Assembly (NCBI GenBank): GCA_030737835.1
Contig: CM060851.1
Coordinates: 9,159,129 to 9,223,128 of the forward strand
Direction of reading: 5' to 3'
Origin: Acorus gramineus
Lineage: Eukaryota > Streptophyta > Magnoliopsida > Acorales > Acoraceae
DNA: 64,000 bases
A program made the translations under genes and the position numbers. The stretch's first letter is position 1; each line of letters opens with the position of its first letter. Under the pieces are notes generated by a model. The model made no database searches, was not told the origin of the DNA, and was given only the letters and a program-made list of their open reading frames with translations. Shown one piece after another: positions 58,172 through 64,000 of this stretch.

Positions 58172-60013
58172 ATGGCTCCTCATCAACTTCTCGGCCCTCC
58201 CGAGGTCCGAAACCGAACCTCCGTTCCACCACCCTCGTCAAACCCACCTACACCGTCCGATCCCTTAATCAATCTGATGATGGAGCGCTTCAACTTCCCT
58301 TCTCCTCCTCCGCCGATGGGCCGCACGGAGAACAACTCGGCTACCTACATCTCTTCGGGGAACCCCTGCCTCGACTTCTTCTTCCAAGTCGTCCCCGACA
58401 CGCCATCACGAACCCTAACCTCCCTGTTGGAATCGGCTTGGTCTTGCGATCCATTGAAGTCTCTGAAGCTGGTCTGCCATTTGCGCGGCGTCCGCGGCAC
58501 TGGAAAGTCCGACAAGGAGGGCTTCTATTCCGCCGCAATCTGGATCCACAACTACCACCCCAAGACCCTGGCCCTCAACATTGCCCCGATCGTCGGATTC
58601 GGATACATGAAGGACCTCCCCGAGATCCTCCACCGGATCCTCAACGGAGAGAGGATCCGGAACCTCCATCGGGAGAGACGACGATCCGTCCGTTCAAGGA
58701 GGTTCGGTCGATTCAGGATCTCCAAGAAGACGAAGCGATCGGGGGATTCTGTCGTGAAAACCGTGGAGGCGGCGGCGACGACGCGGAGGGAGAAGAGGGC
58801 GAGCGCGGCCAAAAAGGCGATCGAGAGGTACGAACGCGATCCCGATTACCGGTTCCTTTATGATCTGGTCTGCGATTTCTTCGCCGCGTCCCTGGCCGCT
58901 GATATGGAACGGCTGAAATCGGGGAAGCTCTACGAGATCGGTCTTGCCGCGAAGTGGTGCCCCTCGCTCGACTCGTCCTACGACCGCTCCACCCTCCTCT
59001 GCGAGGGGATCGCCACGCGGGTCTTCCCCCAGGAGTCCGCGTCGGATTACGCAGAGATTGAGGAGGCGCACTACGTGTACAGAGTCCGCGACCGCCTCCG
59101 CCGCGAGGTGCTGGTCCCGCTGCGGGCGGCGCTCGAGCTCCCGGAGGTGTACATGACCGCGAACAAGTGGGGGTCGCTGCCGTACAACCGCGTCGCATCG
59201 GTGGCGATGAAGAGGTACAAGGACCTTTTCAAGAAGCACGACGAGGAACGGTTCGGGAAGTACCTGGAGAGCGTGAAGAAGGGGGAGGCGAAGATCGCGG
59301 CGGGGGCGCTGCTGCCGCATGAGATCCTCGCGGAGGCGCACAGCGAGGTTGCGGAGCTGCAGTGGCGGAGGATGGTGTCAGACCTGCAGGAGAAGGGGAA
59401 GCTGAAGAACTGCATCGCGGTGTGCGATGTTTCGGGGAGCATGAGCGGGACGCCGATGGATGTGTGCGTGGCGTTGGGGATGCTCGTGGCGGAGCTGAGC
59501 GAGGAGCCGTGGAAGGGGAAGGTCATCACCTTCAGTGCGACGCCGCAGCTACACTTGATCGAGGGGGAGACGCTCGCGGAGAAGACGAGTTTCGTGAGGG
59601 AGATGAACTGGGGTATGAACACGGATTTCCAGGCGGTGTTTGATCGGATACTGGAGGTGGCGGTTGAGGGGAGGCTGGAGGCAGAGAAAATGATAAAGAG
59701 GATGTTTGTGTTCAGTGATATGGAGTTTGATCAGGCGTCGGCGAGGCCGTGGGAGACGGATTACATGGTGATAAGGAGGAAGTTCGAGGAGAAGGGGTAC
59801 GGGTCGGTGGTGCCGGACATTGTGTTCTGGAATCTGAGGGACTCGCGGTCGACGCCGGTGAGGAGCATGGACAAAGGGGTGGCGCTTGTGAGCGGGTTCT
59901 CGAAGAACTTGTTGAAGCTGTTTTTGGAGGGTGATGGGGTTATTGACCCGGAGATCATAATGGAGGCTGCCATTGCTGGTGAGGAGTATAGCAAGCTCGT
60001 TGTCTTTGACTGA
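58172..60013 (+). CDS. DUF2828 family protein with vWA-like domain
   Basis: An intronless 613-residue protein of the plant DUF2828 family (Arabidopsis At5g43390/At5g43400/At3g24780 type), function unknown. The N-terminal ~60 residues are Pro/Ser-rich. The family region starts near NPCLDFFFQVVPDTP and includes GFYSAAIWIHNYHPKTLA and GYMKDLPEIL. A basic Arg/Lys-rich linker follows. The C-terminal half is a von Willebrand A-like fold: DVSGSMSG at 419-426 matches the metal-binding MIDAS pattern D-x-S-x-S, followed by GMNTDFQAVFD and FVFSDMEFD. I chose the ATG at 58172 because it follows the TATA box and gives family length. The open frame extends 123 codons further upstream, but that part is unlike the family and would precede the TATA box. 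Strong GC bias. The frame is intact. Confidence 0.88.
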   Translation: MAPHQLLGPPEVRNRTSVPPPSSNPPTPSDPLINLMMERFNFPSPPPPMGRTENNSATYISSGNPCLDFFFQVVPDTPSRTLTSLLESAWSCDPLKSLKLVCHLRGVRGTGKSDKEGFYSAAIWIHNYHPKTLALNIAPIVGFGYMKDLPEILHRILNGERIRNLHRERRRSVRSRRFGRFRISKKTKRSGDSVVKTVEAAATTRREKRASAAKKAIERYERDPDYRFLYDLVCDFFAASLAADMERLKSGKLYEIGLAAKWCPSLDSSYDRSTLLCEGIATRVFPQESASDYAEIEEAHYVYRVRDRLRREVLVPLRAALELPEVYMTANKWGSLPYNRVASVAMKRYKDLFKKHDEERFGKYLESVKKGEAKIAAGALLPHEILAEAHSEVAELQWRRMVSDLQEKGKLKNCIAVCDVSGSMSGTPMDVCVALGMLVAELSEEPWKGKVITFSATPQLHLIEGETLAEKTSFVREMNWGMNTDFQAVFDRILEVAVEGRLEAEKMIKRMFVFSDMEFDQASARPWETDYMVIRRKFEEKGYGSVVPDIVFWNLRDSRSTPVRSMDKGVALVSGFSKNLLKLFLEGDGVIDPEIIMEAAIAGEEYSKLVVFD

Positions 60014-60222
60014 GAGTTTTTTTCTTCTGAGAATTAGGTCACATGATTATCTGGAACTTTCTGTTGGGAGGTTTTTGAATTTTGAAAGTGTTAGATTGAT
60101 GTACTAATTGTTAGAAAATGGTGGGATCGCTGGAATATTTCAATTTAGATGAAAATATTTGAGTTTGAATGTGTTTTTTTTTTAAATCATTAATGTGTTA
60201 ATATTTTCTATATGAAAATATA

Positions 60223-60258
<36 letters not shown>

Positions 60259-61545
60259 AATAAGAATAAGCTTTCGGATGCTATATAATATATCTGTTAT
60301 GGCCTATAGTTCATATTTATATATATATAAAAGATTCTTTTTCTTAACATCTTTGTTGGTGATAAAATAGAGTGCAAATCTATCTTAAATCCATCCCTCA
60401 ACCAGTCAACCAGATCCTCTTCCCTGATCACACCTCGTTTTGAAGTGGTTCTAATCGTTTTTCGCTCCAATATAGAGTGATAGACTGAGTTGATTCATGA
60501 ATTCTTTGTGATTTTTAATTATTCACTTTTTTTTTCTAGAGAAGGTAGATTATCAAGCAAGTATATACATCCAAAAATATATATGAACATGTATGGCTAG
60601 GGTTGCAAATAAATAAACTGAGCCAAAAATTTTCATGGTGCTATGCAAATACACGTAGTCATTCATGCATTTTTTTAATGTATAAATGTTGACATATAAC
60701 TACATAATCACTATACCGGAAATCTTCGGCTTCAATGTGTAATAGGGCCATTTTGATATCAGTAAATGAAATAGGGATGTGAGTTAATGTGTAGATTATG
60801 TTAAGTGGTTTGGACTATGGTAGATTCTCCGTTTAAAAAAATAAAAATTTTTAAATATAAATTCAAACATATATTAATCTTTTCAAACCACCTCTTTCAC
60901 ATCCAAAGACAGCCTACAAAATAAATAATGTTAAACAGTTTTGAATGAGGTTTATGGTCACTGCAGGATTACAAAATAAACTAGCACAATCAAGTTAAAA
61001 TCACATATACGACATTTACTTGACAGCTTCATAAACACCGAAACAGAGACACTGAAACAATCAAGTACAACAGGAGATGAGAATACTCTATTAAGAATGC
61101 TCTATTATCAAATTACAATAATACAACAGGGGATGAGAATTGCACGAGTCTAGCAGATCCCCAGTTATATGAAGTTCATCAAAAGCCAAAACCAGCACAA
61201 TCATGATAAAAACAGGGACATAGGTGACATATAGTTGACAGTGTCGTAAACATCGAAACAGAGACACTGCGACAGACTAAAGTACAAACAGGGGACGAGA
61301 ACACTCTTTTACAAGGGACAAGAATACATAAAGAGGCACACGAAACACACAACAAAAACAACATCAATAATCACGAACACTCAAAACCCCATGCGTATAT
61401 ATCAAACTTACCGAGAACTAAAGATGACCATCACCGCTAAGGCTGCGCGGAGAAGTATAGAAACGAAGCAGAGCATGAACAGAATCCAAATCAGGCGCCT
61501 TGGAATGGGATCTTCTGGCCCACGCGCGTTTTCTGAGTGGGTTTC
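60014..61545. other. 3' flank and intergenic DNA with a diverged direct repeat
   Basis: A TA run at 60226-60254. Segments at about 61010-61090 and 61225-61310 are similar (both contain CGAAACAGAGACACTG, 217 bp apart). They may be the 3' UTR of the small minus-strand gene. Confidence 0.4.
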
Positions 61546-61698
61546 CTAGATGAAGGCGATCAGCCTAAGCATCAGCAGCAGAGAGTCGGCGAAGACATAG
61601 GCGGTGTAGATGATCTTCTGCACCGCGGTCTCCGGCACTTCCAGGGGGATGTTGCTAGCCAAGCTACTGGAGAAGTTGAGCACGAATTGGGCAATCAT
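61546..61698 (-). CDS. Possible 50-residue membrane protein
   Basis: Minus-strand ATG at 61698, stop TAG at 61546. The N-terminal half is polar (FVLNFSSSLASNIPLEVPE), the C-terminal half is one hydrophobic helix (IIYTAYVFADSLLLMLRLIA). GC content is higher than the surroundings and the upstream minus strand has a TATA-like TATAATATG about 160 bp away. CCGCAG directly before GTATG could instead be a splice acceptor, making this the last exon of a longer gene. No family recognised. Confidence 0.42.
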   Translation of the reverse strand: MIAQFVLNFSSSLASNIPLEVPETAVQKIIYTAYVFADSLLLMLRLIAFI

Positions 61699-61893
61699 AC
61701 CTGCGGTATGGAGGGTCGGGGACGAAAGACCAACGTTTGGTGTTTAATGAATAATGAGAGAAGAATGTGTTTTGGGGGAGAGGCTGGGCACTGGGTGAAT
61801 GTTTATGAGTATCGGATGTTTAATCAGGATGAGAAACTTTGAATCCAATTTTGCATATTATACGTACATATTATTCGCGTATCAAACCTACAT

Positions 61894-62181
61894 GAGCTCG
61901 GATCACTTGTTTATGTTTCCATTGAAAACAGGAAATAGAACCGAATAATATATCACCACGTAGGCACATAAACAGGACACCAACGACCCCTAGAAAAAAA
62001 GAGAGTAAAAAGTGTAAACAGGACACCAACGACGCCTAGAAAAAAAAGAGTAAAAAGTGTGAACAGGACACCAACGACGCCTAGAAAAAAAAGAGTAAAA
62101 AGTGTTCATGTGCCTACGTGGTGATATATTATTGGGTGGGTTCTATTACCTGTTTCTAATAGAAACAGGTGATCCGAGCTC
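61894..62181. mobile_element. MITE-like palindromic element with internal 45-bp tandem repeats
   Basis: Arms of about 75 bp begin GAGCTCGGATCAC on each strand and end at TATCACCACGTAGGCACAT / ATGTGCCTACGTGGTGATA. Between them are three copies of a 45-46 bp unit containing AACAGGACACCAACGACG (unit starts at 61971, 62017, 62062). Flanking GTATCAA occurs on both sides, offset on the left by a few bases, so the target duplication is uncertain. Confidence 0.6.
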
Positions 62182-62357
62182 GTATCAACGTATCTGATAT
62201 GAAAAGAAAAATATCTGTATCTCACATATTTTATATATAGGTCTCATTTATGATTGTTTTATTATGTAAGGACTTTAATGTATTTTTTACATTTTATTAT
62301 TTTAAATGTCCCGATTGAGTGAGTACGTGGTGATCCGAGCCCAACATGCATTGAGAG

Positions 62358-63153
62358 TAGGCCTGTCAACAGTTGGGTCCGGGTCGGGTCGGGGTGGACC
62401 TGGACCCGACCCGTGATAGGACCCGGGCCCGTCGGACCTGGATCGGGTCCGTGTCCGACCCGACCCGGATGGTTGGGTAAAAAAAAAAAAAAAAAAAAGA
62501 GAAAAGAGCTCATGTATTTGTTTGCCTTATCATTCTATTTGAAATTTTTTGTAATAAAACATTATTGTTAATGAGACTATGTTTGAATATAATTTTATAC
62601 AATTCAAAAGAAGTAAATGAATTATTAAACAACATCCAAAACAATAATCACTAACATAAAAAACATATTAACCTAAATAATAAACATAACTAACCTAAAC
62701 AACATTCAAAATAATATTAACCTAAACAACATTCAAAACAATAAACACTAACATATTAACCTAAATAATAAACATAAATCATGCAACAAACTAATTAATC
62801 ATACAAATTCAAAAGCTAATAAGTTAATTGTCCAAAACAAACCGATTTATAGGCTTGTTATGATTATGATTTATGAACTTGTAGATACAAAAATAAGTTA
62901 AATAAGAAATAAAATTATGTATCAACTAATACTAATGGTCTTATAATATATGAGCATATTTTAATAAAACAATCGGGTCTCGGGTCCAATGGGTCGGGGC
63001 GGGGTAGACCCGGACCCGACCCGTTTGTTTGTTCGGGTCCGCCGGGTCGGATCCAACTCGGGTTGGGTCCAAATCAGATCGGATATATTACACGTGTAAT
63101 CGGATTCAGATCGGATCGAGTCCGGGTCTGAACCGGACCCATTGACAGGCCTA
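62358..63153. mobile_element. Non-autonomous hAT element, 796 bp
   Basis: Ends TAGGCCTGTCAA and TTGACAGGCCTA are perfect inverted repeats flanked by an exact 8-bp duplication ATTGAGAG (62350-62357 and 63154-63161). Subterminal regions carry many CGGGTCGGGTC / GACCCGACCCG motifs. No transposase. Confidence 0.93.
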
Positions 63154-63161
63154 ATTGAGAG

Positions 63162-64000
63162 GGTTTGAGTGAATCGGGAGTTCATTCCCACGGCATCGGG
63201 TTAGACTTTTCTTTGAATATTAAACGTGTGTGATGATATGTGTATGATGATGTTTTTGACGTTCATTATGTGTATGATGATCAGGGCCTGATATAATTTT
63301 TTATATTAAGCATTTTTTTGTTTGGATGATAGATGGACTAAAAAAAATTATATATATGATATTTATACAAGTAACAATTTATAAGATATTTAGAAAAATA
63401 TTACATATTGTTACAAATTAATTGGAGTGGTGTACGATATAAAAATAATAAATATTTAAAAAAATAAAAATAGATAAAATATAAAAAGAAACATTTAAAA
63501 AAATCTTCCTAAGAAAATTTAAAAAGGAAAAAAAGCAGAAGCACACGTATGAAGTAAAATATTAGAATTCCACTTTTTTCAATAATGAAACTAGATAAAA
63601 ATATAAGAACAATAAATATTTAAAAAATCTTCAAAAAAAAAATTTAAAAATATTTTAAAAATTAAAAATTGAATCCTAAACATGATACATAAAAAAGATT
63701 GGCAAACATGGACAAATAAAAAAAGGTCGATAAATTTTAATTTAGGTTAAATTTAGGATTAGACAGCCCACACACATTTTAATTTTTTTAAAAAATAATA
63801 TAAAAATGTATATATTTTTATAAAATTATACATTTTTTTTAAGTAAAATTTTTATGATAATATGTATGTCTCCGTCTTTTTGTATTTTATCTTGTTTTTA
63901 AGTTTTTTGTCTTTTTTTGGTGGTGGGGTGACCTGTTGAAATATGAAGCTTGTACATAGAACTTCAAAAGCTACTCTCTTCACAATTTATTTATAAAAAT
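63162..64000. other. Intergenic very AT-rich DNA
   Basis: Poly-A-rich sequence with no coding frames or element ends recognised. Confidence 0.5.

Noticed and set aside
58694-59341. 215-residue minus-strand frame opposite the DUF2828 gene
   Set aside because: It is a GC-rich antisense shadow of a well-supported gene.

Overview
The window is nuclear DNA of a flowering plant. Four conserved plant coding regions lie in very AT-rich intergenic DNA packed with plant transposons: Ty1/copia, CACTA, hAT, Mutator, PIF/Harbinger, a LINE relic and Helitron-like sequence. The genes are intronless and strongly GC-rich (EXO70, the DUF2828 gene and parts of the DYW genes), which is more typical of monocots than eudicots, but I cannot name a species.

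Layout: the 3' end of an unidentified gene (1-226, +); a DYW-class PPR protein matching LPA66 (758-2680, -); a 6.0 kb degenerate CACTA element (4092-10087) with a 3-bp target duplication that contains a transposase relic plus pieces of two host genes, an ACT-domain-repeat (ACR) gene and a Rab GDI gene; a repeat-rich stretch (10.1-13.6 kb) with SINE-like, hairpin and hAT elements; an EXO70 gene (14125-15804, -) whose C-terminus is disrupted; a 2.5 kb non-autonomous copia derivative with a nested Harbinger MITE (18748-21279); a 4.9 kb copia element (22945-27867, -) with 125-bp LTRs, a frameshifted pol, and a GC-rich low-complexity block where gag should be; an intergenic stretch with a LINE relic and a 161-bp tandem duplication (28-36 kb); a second DYW-class PPR protein matching CRR22 (36259-38676, -); an orphan GC island and an LTR fragment (39.8-42.2 kb); a 14.7 kb composite Helitron-like insertion (42517-57210) whose empty site is visible in a second copy of the host repeat at about 41015; a DUF2828/vWA-like gene (58172-60013, +) with a clear TATA box; a possible 50-residue membrane protein (61546-61698, -); and two more transposons (61894-63153).

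Functionally, the two DYW proteins are predicted plastid RNA-editing factors (psbF for LPA66; ndh and rpoB sites for CRR22 in Arabidopsis). The EXO70 gene would belong to the exocyst tethering complex if it is functional. The genes do not form an operon or cluster. The distinctive content is the mobile DNA: a CACTA carrying two host-gene fragments, a large nested Helitron-like insertion carrying exon-like pieces in both orientations, and a copia element with its gag replaced. Boundaries were read by eye from terminal repeats and target duplications; no database search was possible.
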